Source: an uncultured Oscillospiraceae bacterium (lineage in GTDB: Bacteria; Bacillota; Clostridia; Oscillospirales; Acutalibacteraceae). Taken from it: a stretch of 9,925 nucleotides of DNA. The notes below the pieces were generated by a model. The model worked only from the letters and a program-made list of their open reading frames with translations, was not told where the DNA came from and did no database searches. Below are positions 1 to 7,055 of the stretch, piece after piece; positions within the stretch are counted from its first letter, which is position 1; each line of letters opens with the position of its first letter. The position numbers were made by a program, and so were the translations under genes. The stretch covers positions 1 to 9,925 of the forward strand of contig USHL01000034.1 of the NCBI GenBank assembly GCA_900554525.1, in the 5' to 3' direction.

Positions 1-2036
1 CTGTGACTGCGGCTCTTCTGGCGGTTTTCATTATCGTAAAGCTGACATCACGGACGGCGGACTCAAAGCTCAGCTATATGCCGTCATCCTCATTTACCGA
101 AACCTCCTCTGGCGAACTTGTTGCCCCGCCCGAAGAAGACGAAGAAGAGACGGCAAACGGTCCTCAGCTCATCATCTCATCGCCGGCAAGCGACAAGCTC
201 ACGGTCACAGAACCTGAAATAACATTTACGGGTTCTTCTGATCCGGCAAAGCCGCTCACCGTCAACGGAACGGCTGTTCCGCGCGGCGAAAACGGTATTT
301 TCACCTATACAGCCGAGCTTAAGGTCGGTGACAACAGCTTCGTATTCGAGCATAAGGATGTTACAAAAACTTATGTTATTACCTACCGTTATGCCGTCAT
401 CAAGACGTATTCGCCGTCTTCTGCTCAGAATTACCCTAGCGGCTCAACGCTTGTAGTAAGCGTAACGGCACGCAAAGGCAGTACCGTTACCGCTTCCCTC
501 AACGGTCAGACAATAACACTGACCGCCTCCTCCGGCAGCGGCGACTTCATCGCCTACAACGGAAAATTCAGCTTGGTAAATACCGGCGCAAAGGACCTAA
601 ACCTGGGCAAAATCAAATATACTGCCACTCATGCCGGCGTGACAGATACATATTATTCCGGCGATATCGTCTGCAAGCGCAACAGCATAATTGTAGACTA
701 TGACCCCAATGCCACACCGAGCGGCGGGAAATATATGAATGTCGGCTCCGGATATATAGCCGAAATAGTTTCCTACAATGCCGAAACCTTCGACGGCAAT
801 GTACCGGTGATTGACGACTCGGTAGACTGGTCGCGTCCTACCAACAACTATCTTCCAAAGGGTACGGTAGATTACTGCAGCACAGGATATTTAAGCTATA
901 ACGGCAAAAACTATGCTACGCTGCGTGCAGGCTACCGCGTGTACACCGAACGCAAGGATGACCCGCGCGACGGAACAAAGGCGGTAATAAAGCAGTATGC
1001 CGGCACCCTGCCCGACCATAATGAAATTTCCGTAGACAGCATAAATAATAACGGCAGCCATACCGTATTTACATTCGACTGCCTTTGGAAAGCGCCTTTC
1101 TACTTTGATTTAAGAGACCAAAAATATAACAACCCCTCAGACCAAAATTATACCGTAAGCGAGGTGACCTTCAATTATATTGATATAACCTTCTGCTATG
1201 CCACCGTTTTCAACGGTGAAACGTTATCAGGGGAAAAGACTATTCAAATACCTGATAATCCCGTCTTCCAATCAACGGCAACAATCATTCCCAATAAAGC
1301 CGAAGACGGCAGCATAATGGATATCACCGTCAGACTCTTCCTCCATAAAACCGGCGCATTTTACGGCTGGGATTCCTATTATAACTCCAACGGTCAGCTC
1401 TGCTTTGAGTTTCTTAATCCTAAATCCGTCACGGCAAATGCCGAAAAGCCCTACGGCGTAGAAAATCTCAACGGCATCAAGATATTTATCGACGCCGGAC
1501 ACGGCGGCATAGACTCAGGCGCGCCGGGCTTTGATTCCAAAAACCACAGCGAAAAGATACAGAATCTTGTCCTCGCCAATAAAATCAAGGCCGAGCTCGA
1601 AAGTCTGGGCGCTTCCGTTTATATCAACCGTACCGACAATAACACCATAAGCTCTGCCGACGATAAAATCCAAATGCTCAAGCAGGTAAAGCCCGACTAC
1701 TGCATTGCCATACACCACAATGCCAGCACCTCATCCTCTCCTAACGGTTTCGGCTCATACTATTTCAACGCCTTTTCCAAAAACGCGGCGGAATTTGTCA
1801 AGGACCGCACCTTTAATACAAATATATATAAAAGCGCCAGCCTGCAGTGGCACTATTACTTTATGGCGCGCACCACCAACTGCCCGGTAGTTCTTACCGA
1901 AAACGGCTTCATTTCAAATCCGGATGATTATGAAAACATAATCAGCGACGAAAAGAATACCGAAAAGGCCAAAGCCATCACTCAGGGAATAGTCGATTAT
2001 TTTCTCTCAATAAGCCAAACTATGTCCGCTCCTTAA
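1..2036 (+). CDS. N-acetylmuramoyl-L-alanine amidase (Amidase_3), membrane-anchored, 5'-truncated by the window edge
   Basis: Zinc amidase that cleaves the bond between N-acetylmuramic acid and the stem peptide of peptidoglycan, acting outside the membrane. The frame is open to the left edge. The visible N-terminus is the end of a hydrophobic membrane segment (residues about 2-13, counted from base 3), so the true start lies upstream; the GTG at base 3 is not a credible start. After the membrane segment come an acidic linker (about 40-52), one or more beta-rich Ig-like modules (about 55-235), an unassigned region (about 240-485) and the C-terminal Amidase_3 domain (about 490-670). Expected catalytic residues are present: His500 in DAGHGG, Glu517 in HSEK, His571 in AIHHNAS (zinc ligands) and Glu633 in LTENGF (catalytic). 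Likely role: wall remodelling or daughter-cell separation (inference). The domain call is secure; the division of the front part is approximate. Confidence 0.9.
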   Translation, partial: VTAALLAVFIIVKLTSRTADSKLSYMPSSSFTETSSGELVAPPEEDEEETANGPQLIISSPASDKLTVTEPEITFTGSSDPAKPLTVNGTAVPRGENGIFTYTAELKVGDNSFVFEHKDVTKTYVITYRYAVIKTYSPSSAQNYPSGSTLVVSVTARKGSTVTASLNGQTITLTASSGSGDFIAYNGKFSLVNTGAKDLNLGKIKYTATHAGVTDTYYSGDIVCKRNSIIVDYDPNATPSGGKYMNVGSGYIAEIVSYNAETFDGNVPVIDDSVDWSRPTNNYLPKGTVDYCSTGYLSYNGKNYATLRAGYRVYTERKDDPRDGTKAVIKQYAGTLPDHNEISVDSINNNGSHTVFTFDCLWKAPFYFDLRDQKYNNPSDQNYTVSEVTFNYIDITFCYATVFNGETLSGEKTIQIPDNPVFQSTATIIPNKAEDGSIMDITVRLFLHKTGAFYGWDSYYNSNGQLCFEFLNPKSVTANAEKPYGVENLNGIKIFIDAGHGGIDSGAPGFDSKNHSEKIQNLVLANKIKAELESLGASVYINRTDNNTISSADDKIQMLKQVKPDYCIAIHHNASTSSSPNGFGSYYFNAFSKNAAEFVKDRTFNTNIYKSASLQWHYYFMARTTNCPVVLTENGFISNPDDYENIISDEKNTEKAKAITQGIVDYFLSISQTMSAP

Positions 2037-2048
2037 GGGGCGGACATA
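2021..2048 (+). terminator. 12-bp hairpin spanning the amidase stop codon (possible terminator or mRNA 3'-end element)
   Basis: The left arm is TATGTCCGCTCC (2021-2032), the loop TTAA (2033-2036) and the right arm GGGGCGGACATA (2037-2048). All twelve positions pair, one of them as a T-G wobble. The amidase TAA stop falls inside the loop. No run of T follows (the next bases are GCTGTGAAAGG), so it is not a textbook intrinsic terminator. It could be a weak or factor-assisted terminator, a block to 3' exonucleases, or an element that tunes expression of the MATE gene 18 bases downstream. The structure is seen directly; its function is inferred. Confidence 0.45.
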
Positions 2049-2066
2049 GCTGTGAAAGGATAAAAA

Positions 2067-3413
2067 ATGTCTGAAAACACCTTTTTAAAGGGAAAAATAC
2101 TCCCTCCGCTCATAAAATTCGCACTGCCGCTGATGTTTTCACAGCTTCTTCAGGCGCTTTACGGAGCAGTAGACCTCATCGTTGTAGGTCATTACAGCAC
2201 CACTGCGGATTTTTCCGCCGTTGCTACCGGAAGTCAGCTTATGCAGGGCATTACCGGCATTATAATCGGTCTCACTACTGGCGTCACCATTCTCATAGGA
2301 CAAGCCATCGGCGCCGGAGACAAAAAACGGGCCGGAGATATTTCTGCGGGAATGGTCAAGCTTTTAACAATAGTTTCCGCCGTTTTTTTCTTTATACTTT
2401 TCTTTTTGGCTCCGCAGGCATTGAAGCTTTTAAAGCTGCCGGACGCCGCTATGGTGCCGGGCACAAATTACGTCAAAATCTGTACCGCCGGAATTCTCTT
2501 TATTTCTGCCTATAACGCAATAAGCGGGTTGTTCAGAGGCGTCGGCGATTCAAAAATGCCGCTTGTTTTCATACTTATAGCCTGCATAATAAATATTATC
2601 GGCGACCTGATACTTGTCGGGATTTTCAAAATGGGTGCTGCCGGAGCTGCAATAGCAACTGTAGCGGCTCAGGCCATAAGCGTCATTTTTTCGGTAATAT
2701 ATATAAAGAGAGGCGCTCTGCCGTTTGAGATTACACGTCAGAGCTTTAAGGCGCGGGGCAGTATCGCACGCATACTGAAGACCGGAATGCCGATAGCTAT
2801 GCAGGATTTCCTAACGCGCGTTTCCTTTCTCATTCTGACCGCTATCCTCAATTCCCTCGGTCTTATAGCTTCGGCAAGCGTAGGTATTTCCGAAAATCTG
2901 TTTCTGTTCCTTTCGATTATTCCAATGTCGTTTATGTCGGCGCTGGCCGCATTTGTCGCGCAGAATACCGGCGCCGGGAATCATAAGCGGTCTCTCGGTG
3001 CGCTTAAAACGGCCGCAGCTATTTCATTTTGCTTCGGCTTTCTTATTTTCTGCGCCACTTTCTTTATCCCTGAAACATTGGCAGGAATATTTGAAAAAAA
3101 TCCCGAAGTCATTACGGCAGCAGGAAAATATTTACGCGGCTGCTCCTTTGAGCATCTTTTTATCAGCATTACATACTGTCTTCTGGGCTATTTCAACGGC
3201 CTCGGAAAAACCAATTTTGTAATGATACAGGGTATCGTTACAGCCTTTGCGGTAAGGATACCCATCTCCTATCTTTTCAGCCGTGATACAGTGCCGAATC
3301 TTTTCAAAATCGGAACAGCCGTACCTGTTTCGGCGGCGTTCTGTCTGATTTTATGCTGTGTTTATATGCTGCATATCAAAAAGTCATTTAAAACCTTGAA
3401 TTATGACGGATAA
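2067..3413 (+). CDS. MATE family efflux transporter
   Basis: Inner-membrane multidrug and toxic-compound exporter of the MATE family, which uses a Na+ or H+ gradient to expel organic cations. The protein has 448 residues, normal for the family, and is hydrophobic throughout, with about twelve membrane segments in two six-helix halves. The N-terminal half carries the family pattern: a PLMFSQLLQALYGAVDLIVVG stretch in the first helix and its flank, then the GQAIGAGDKKRAG loop after helix 2. The second half begins near residue 235 with a matching GMPIAMQDF element and the loop QNTGAGNHKRS. The ATG at 2067 is preceded by GAAAGGA (2054-2060) at six bases. It lies 30 bases after the amidase, separated by a hairpin, and could be cotranscribed with it. 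The substrate cannot be told from sequence. Confidence 0.93.
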   Translation: MSENTFLKGKILPPLIKFALPLMFSQLLQALYGAVDLIVVGHYSTTADFSAVATGSQLMQGITGIIIGLTTGVTILIGQAIGAGDKKRAGDISAGMVKLLTIVSAVFFFILFFLAPQALKLLKLPDAAMVPGTNYVKICTAGILFISAYNAISGLFRGVGDSKMPLVFILIACIINIIGDLILVGIFKMGAAGAAIATVAAQAISVIFSVIYIKRGALPFEITRQSFKARGSIARILKTGMPIAMQDFLTRVSFLILTAILNSLGLIASASVGISENLFLFLSIIPMSFMSALAAFVAQNTGAGNHKRSLGALKTAAAISFCFGFLIFCATFFIPETLAGIFEKNPEVITAAGKYLRGCSFEHLFISITYCLLGYFNGLGKTNFVMIQGIVTAFAVRIPISYLFSRDTVPNLFKIGTAVPVSAAFCLILCCVYMLHIKKSFKTLNYDG

Positions 3414-3424
3414 CATTGTATAAT
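3396..3424 (+). promoter_or_regulatory. Probable sigma-A promoter for purA
   Basis: The -35 box is TTGAAT (3396-3401, four of six consensus bases) and the -10 box is a perfect TATAAT (3419-3424), separated by exactly 17 bases. Transcription would start near 3431-3432, giving a leader of about 30 bases before the purA ATG. The -35 box and most of the spacer lie inside the last codons and stop of the MATE gene. A short TAATG-TAATG-TAATT repeat covers the -10 box and start region (3421-3435). The leader is too short for a purine riboswitch, and I see no clear PurR operator. Confidence 0.7.
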
Positions 3425-3447
3425 GTAATGTAATTCTTTTTAAACGC

Positions 3448-3453
3448 GGAGGT
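3448..3453 (+). promoter_or_regulatory. Strong ribosome binding site of purA
   Basis: GGAGGT lies eight bases before the ATG at 3462. It is the closest match to the anti-Shine-Dalgarno sequence in the window. It fixes the purA start and fits a gene expressed from its own promoter. Confidence 0.8.
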
Positions 3454-3461
3454 AACTTAAT

Positions 3462-4739
3462 ATGGTCAAAGCTGTTGTAGGTGCAAACTGGGGCGATGAG
3501 GGCAAGGGCAAGATTACCGATATGCTCGCAAGCGGCGCAGATATAGTCGTCCGTTTTCAGGGCGGAGCCAATGCCGGCCATACCATAAAGAACAATTACG
3601 GGAAATTTGCGCTGCACACACTGCCGTCCGGTGTATTCAACGAGGGTGTTATAAACTGCATAGGAAACGGCGTAGCCCTTGATGTGGATAAGCTTTTAAA
3701 CGAGTATAACGGCGTTATCTCCCGCGGTGTGCCCGCTCCGAAGCTTATGGTGTCCGAGCGCTGTCAGATGGTAATGCCATATCATGTTCTTTTCGATGTT
3801 TATGAAGAAGAACGGCTCGGAAAAGCCGGTTTCGGCTCAACCAAGTCGGGAATAGCCCCGTTCTATTCTGATAAATATGCCAAAATCGGCTTTCAGGTCT
3901 GCGAATTGTTCGATGAAAAATCTCTCCGCGAAAAGCTCGAACGTGTACTTGAGGTCAAAAATATTTTAATTGAAAATCTCTATCACAAGACGCCGCTTTC
4001 GGCAGATGAGATTTTCGATAAAATGATGGAATGGAAAAAAGGCCTTGAACCCTTTGTGGGCGACGTGCGCAAGCTTGTATACGAAGCCGATAAAGAGGGG
4101 AAAACCATTCTGCTTGAAGGCCAGTTAGGCTCGCTTAAAGACGCCGATCACGGAATATATCCTATGGTCACCTCCTCTAATACGATAGCCGCCTACGGCG
4201 CGGTGGGAGCAGGACTTCCCCCCTACTCCATAAAGGAGATTTACACCGTCATAAAGGCTTACTCCTCAGCGGTAGGAGCCGGCGCGTTTGTCAGCGAAAT
4301 ATTCGGTGACGAGGCAAAAGCTATGCGTGACCATGGAGGAGACGGCGGCGAATACGGCGCCACCACCGGCAGACCCCGCAGAATGGGCTGGTTCGACTGT
4401 GTTGCAACCCGCTACGGCTGTGAAGTACAGGGCACTACTAACGCGATTCTTACGGTTGTCGACGCGCTTTCGTATCTTGATGAAATCAAGGTCTGCACCG
4501 GTTATGAAATAGACGGTAAGGTTACCCGTGACTTCCCCGTTACGCCTCTGCTCGAAAAGGCCAAGCCGGTGCTTACCGCGCTTCCCGGCTGGAAATGCGA
4601 TATAACCGGAATCACAAAATACTCAGACCTGCCCGAGAACTGCCGCAGATATATCGAGTTTATTGAAAAAGAAATAGGCTTTAAAATCACTATGGTCAGC
4701 AACGGGCCCGCACGCGAAAACATTATCGTAAAGGAATAA
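3462..4739 (+). CDS. purA: Adenylosuccinate synthetase
   Basis: Joins IMP and aspartate using GTP to form adenylosuccinate, the first committed step from IMP to AMP, in the cytoplasm. At 425 residues it matches the family (about 430). Visible motifs: WGDEGKGK (residues 10-17, with catalytic Asp12), GGANAGHT (catalytic His40), DADHGIYPMVTSSNT (227-241) and TTGRPRRMGW (301-310, with the loop arginines). It is a divergent subtype. The usual GTTGRGIGP loop reads GSTKSGIAP (125-133). The EGAQG element reads EGQLG (219-223). The guanine-recognition TKLD reads TVVD (331-334). SxGPDR near the C-terminus reads SNGPAR. From memory, very similar sequences occur in gut Clostridia, so this looks like a working lineage variant and not decay. 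It begins a tight run of co-oriented genes; yhaM follows after six bases. Confidence 0.96.
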   Translation: MVKAVVGANWGDEGKGKITDMLASGADIVVRFQGGANAGHTIKNNYGKFALHTLPSGVFNEGVINCIGNGVALDVDKLLNEYNGVISRGVPAPKLMVSERCQMVMPYHVLFDVYEEERLGKAGFGSTKSGIAPFYSDKYAKIGFQVCELFDEKSLREKLERVLEVKNILIENLYHKTPLSADEIFDKMMEWKKGLEPFVGDVRKLVYEADKEGKTILLEGQLGSLKDADHGIYPMVTSSNTIAAYGAVGAGLPPYSIKEIYTVIKAYSSAVGAGAFVSEIFGDEAKAMRDHGGDGGEYGATTGRPRRMGWFDCVATRYGCEVQGTTNAILTVVDALSYLDEIKVCTGYEIDGKVTRDFPVTPLLEKAKPVLTALPGWKCDITGITKYSDLPENCRRYIEFIEKEIGFKITMVSNGPARENIIVKE

Positions 4740-4745
4740 TTTCAA

Positions 4746-5717
4746 ATGAACTTTACACCTGTCGACAATAACGGGACAGTAGACGGCTTCTGCCTGATAA
4801 AAAATCTCGATAAAAAAACCACCTCAAAAGGCGATACATACCTCGACTTGACACTGAGCGACTCAGGCGGTGAAATAAACGCCAAACTGTGGCGCTATAC
4901 CAAAGAGGTGCATGGCGAATACACTGCCAACGAGCTGGTAAAAATAAGAGGGCTGATTTCACAGTATAACGGCTCCGATCAGCTGAAAATAGAACGAATA
5001 CGCCATGTAACGCCGGAGGACGGCGTAGATCCCGGAGATTTCGTCAAATCAGCGGATTATTCCGGCGAGCAGATGTTCAATGAGCTTTACAGAATATCCG
5101 AAAGCTTTTCGGACCCCGAGCTCAAAAGTCTGGTTACCGCCGTTTTAAATGATTACCGGCTTCCGATGCTATATTGGCCTGCCGCTTTCAAGCTTCATCA
5201 TGCCGTCCGCGGCGGTTTGCTGCTGCACACTCTTTCGATTGTCCGTCTGGCGGAAGCCGTATGCGGCATTTACCCCTTTGTAGACCGTGAGCTTCTTATT
5301 TCCGGCGCCATCCTTCACGACATTGCCAAGCTGTCTGAATTTAAGGTCGCCGATACCGGCATTGCAACCGGTTATTCTAATGAAGGAAACCTTTTGGGAC
5401 ATCTCGCAATGGGAGCTATGGTAATCGACAGATATGCGGAGAAACTGGGGATCAGCAAAAAAACAGCAACGCTGCTCGAGCACATGGTGCTTTCGCATCA
5501 CGGCGAGCCCGAATTCGGCGCAGCCGTACGCCCGATGTTTATCGAAGCGGAACTGCTTTCAGAGCTTGACCTTATGGACTCCCGCATCTACGAAATGCGC
5601 GAGGCGGTTTCCGCCGCGCAGCCGGATGACTTTTCCAACCGCGTCTGGGCTATGGATAACCGCAAGCTTTTCAATCACACAAGAACGGATTTAAACAAGA
5701 AAACAAAATTATTTTAA
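4746..5717 (+). CDS. yhaM: YhaM-type 3'-5' exoribonuclease (OB-fold plus HD domain)
   Basis: Predicted metal-dependent 3'-5' exonuclease acting on short single-stranded RNA (and DNA in the Bacillus enzyme), with a role in RNA turnover. The 323-residue length fits YhaM of Bacillus subtilis (about 314). Residues about 12-90 form an OB-fold nucleic-acid-binding domain (GDTYLDLTLSDSGGEINAKLW, then ELVKIRGLISQYNGSDQLKI). Residues about 150-300 form the HD phosphohydrolase domain: LHHAVRGGLLLH (His151, His152, His161), the diagnostic LHDIAK (His191-Asp192), LLGH, and LEHMVLSHHGEPEFG. All expected metal-binding histidines and the aspartate are present. The ATG at 4746 is six bases after the purA stop, with AAGGA (4731-4735) inside the end of purA, so the two genes are probably cotranscribed. 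Confidence 0.93.
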   Translation: MNFTPVDNNGTVDGFCLIKNLDKKTTSKGDTYLDLTLSDSGGEINAKLWRYTKEVHGEYTANELVKIRGLISQYNGSDQLKIERIRHVTPEDGVDPGDFVKSADYSGEQMFNELYRISESFSDPELKSLVTAVLNDYRLPMLYWPAAFKLHHAVRGGLLLHTLSIVRLAEAVCGIYPFVDRELLISGAILHDIAKLSEFKVADTGIATGYSNEGNLLGHLAMGAMVIDRYAEKLGISKKTATLLEHMVLSHHGEPEFGAAVRPMFIEAELLSELDLMDSRIYEMREAVSAAQPDDFSNRVWAMDNRKLFNHTRTDLNKKTKLF

Positions 5718-5718
5718 A

Positions 5719-5725
5719 AAAGGAG
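5719..5725 (+). promoter_or_regulatory. Ribosome binding site of the DUF1858 gene
   Basis: AAAGGAG lies eight bases before the ATG at 5734, just after the yhaM stop. It supports this very short gene as a real, well-translated unit. The TrmK-GNAT gene downstream has only weak signals of its own. Confidence 0.7.
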
Positions 5726-5733
5726 TTTTAAAA

Positions 5734-5934
5734 ATGAAAATAACAAAGGATATGCTCATAGGCGAAGTTTTGGATATGGACAGCACCGCCGCCGAATATT
5801 TCTTTGAAATCGGCATGCACTGCCTCGGCTGCCCCGCCTCCCGCGGAGAAAGCATAGAGCAGGCCTGCGAGGTTCACGGAACCGACTGCGACGCCCTTAT
5901 AGAAAAGCTTAACCGTCATTTTGAAAGTAAATGA
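5734..5934 (+). CDS. Small DUF1858 CXXC protein (hybrid-cluster-protein-associated redox disulfide family)
   Basis: A complete 66-residue protein. It begins MKITKDMLIGEVLDMD, followed by AAEYFFEIGMHCLGCP, the characteristic layout of DUF1858. The family has been named for a presumed redox disulfide and its association with hybrid cluster proteins. Cys30 and Cys33 form the CLGC pair; Cys45 and Cys52 add two more cysteines. There is no signal peptide or membrane segment, so it should be cytoplasmic. A small redox or metal/cluster-handling role is inferred; no partner is proven. It has a strong ribosome binding site and its TGA stop overlaps the ATG of the next gene (ATGA at 5931-5934), which suggests translational coupling to the TrmK-GNAT fusion. 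Family assignment is from motif recall. Confidence 0.88.
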   Translation: MKITKDMLIGEVLDMDSTAAEYFFEIGMHCLGCPASRGESIEQACEVHGTDCDALIEKLNRHFESK

Positions 5935-7040
5935 TGCCGGCTTTAGGCAAAAGACTTGAAACTATCGCCGCCCTTGTGCCTCAGGGCGCAAGGGTGTGCG
6001 ATGTAGGGACCGATCACGGTTATCTTGCGATTTATCTTAAGTCAAGCGGCATCGCCGAGCAGGTAATCGCCACCGATATACGTCTCTCACCTCTTGAAAA
6101 CGCCCGCGCCAATATTCTGAAGTCGGGCGCTTCCGGCATTGAAACCCGCCTTTGCGACGGCCTGAGCGGCGTTTCAAAGGGCGAAGCCGATACCGTAATT
6201 ATTGCCGGAATGGGCGGGGAGGTCATTTCCGGCATACTTGCCTCCTGCGATTGGGTAAAGGAAATACCCACCGTAATTTTACAGCCCACCACCTCCGCCG
6301 AAGCTCTGAGACGCTTTTTGGCGGAAAACGGCTTTGAAATAAAAAAGGAACCCGCTGTTTCCGAAAACGGCAGGGTGTATTCGGTTATACTCACTTGCTG
6401 CACCGGCAATTTCACAGCCGTGCCGGAATATACTTATTATACCGGAAAACTCGACCCGTCCGATTACGACGGGCTTTTATCTTTAAAAAAACAGCAGAAA
6501 CGCTTCAAAAACTGCGCCGATGCTGTTCAGGGCATAAAGGGCAGAGAAAATGAATGGCGCAAATTCAAAGCTCTTGCCGAAAGCATCGGCAATACAGCTG
6601 ATTCCGCTTTCCGTTTTGCCGAGGTGAAAAGCGCGGAAGAGCTTGCGGAATGTCTCGAAATCCGCCGCAGGGTTTTTACGGAAGAAAAACAAATCCCTGA
6701 GAATATCGAGCGTGATTCACTCGATTTATCCTGCACACTTTGCAGCCACTTCCTGCTGCGGCACGGCAATACGGCTGTCGGCACGCTGCGCTGTGTTAAG
6801 GATAATAATACCGTCAAAATACAGCGTTTCTGTATCCTTCCCGAATACCGCGCTCTCGGCTTGGCTTCGCTTATGCTCACCGGGCTGGAAACGCAGTACA
6901 GGCAGCAGGGAATAACAAAACTATCTGCCGACGCGAAATATAATGTCCGCGCGGTATATGAAAAAAACGGATATTCAGCGGTTTCAGAAATCTTTATTGA
7001 AGCGGGAACCGGGCATATCAGAATGGAAAAGCATATTTAA
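5931..7040 (+). CDS. trmK: Fusion: tRNA (adenine-22-N1)-methyltransferase TrmK with C-terminal GNAT acetyltransferase
   Basis: The N-terminal part (residues about 1-215) is a SAM-dependent TrmK methyltransferase, which makes N1-methyladenosine at position 22 of tRNA in Firmicutes. It shows motif I DVGTDHGYL (24-32), ATDIRLSPLENA (47-58), CDGLSGV (75-81), the family signature AGMGGEVI (92-99) and LQPTT (117-121). The C-terminal part (about 228-369) is a GNAT N-acetyltransferase resembling the YjcF/ElaA branch: IRRRVFTEEKQIP, then the acetyl-CoA loop RALGLA (307-312), YEKNGY, and the ending EAGTGHIRMEK. The frame is continuous through the junction, and 369 residues equals a normal TrmK plus a normal GNAT. 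The ATG at 5931 overlaps the previous stop; the ATG at 5934 is an alternative. Upstream ribosome binding is weak (GAAAG, 5923-5927), which favours coupling. The acetyl acceptor is unknown. Confidence 0.9.
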   Translation: MMPALGKRLETIAALVPQGARVCDVGTDHGYLAIYLKSSGIAEQVIATDIRLSPLENARANILKSGASGIETRLCDGLSGVSKGEADTVIIAGMGGEVISGILASCDWVKEIPTVILQPTTSAEALRRFLAENGFEIKKEPAVSENGRVYSVILTCCTGNFTAVPEYTYYTGKLDPSDYDGLLSLKKQQKRFKNCADAVQGIKGRENEWRKFKALAESIGNTADSAFRFAEVKSAEELAECLEIRRRVFTEEKQIPENIERDSLDLSCTLCSHFLLRHGNTAVGTLRCVKDNNTVKIQRFCILPEYRALGLASLMLTGLETQYRQQGITKLSADAKYNVRAVYEKNGYSAVSEIFIEAGTGHIRMEKHI

Positions 7041-7046
7041 AGGGGG
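7041..7046 (+). promoter_or_regulatory. Ribosome binding site that fixes the TTG start of rqcH
   Basis: AGGGGG starts directly after the trmK-GNAT stop and lies nine bases before the TTG at 7056. The protein read from this TTG begins (M)AFDGGF, matching the conserved N-terminus of the family (typically MSFDGxF). No ATG fits, so TTG is the start. Confidence 0.75.
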
Positions 7047-7055
7047 CAGACCGCT

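Noticed and set aside
3414..3461. Possible purine riboswitch or PurR operator ahead of purA
   Set aside because: The gap is only 48 bases and the predicted leader about 30, too short for a purine aptamer. No matching operator half-sites were seen.
3462..4739. Possible PurZ-like (2-aminoadenine pathway) enzyme instead of PurA
   Set aside because: The catalytic Asp in GDEGKGK is retained, whereas phage PurZ proteins replace it as I recall. The context is chromosomal housekeeping and no phage genes are present.
5169..5501. Minus-strand open frame of 110 residues opposite yhaM
   Set aside because: It lies entirely antisense to the conserved HD domain, has no recognisable domain, and is one of many such antisense frames in this GC-moderate sequence.
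6032..6415. Minus-strand open frame of 127 residues opposite trmK
   Set aside because: It lies opposite the conserved methyltransferase motifs, and its composition looks like the mirror of the coding strand.
6457..6474. Short inverted repeat CCCGTC...GACGGG inside the TrmK-GNAT gene
   Set aside because: It is a six-base stem within a coding region with no T-tract and no sign of an RNA element. It is expected by chance at this base composition.
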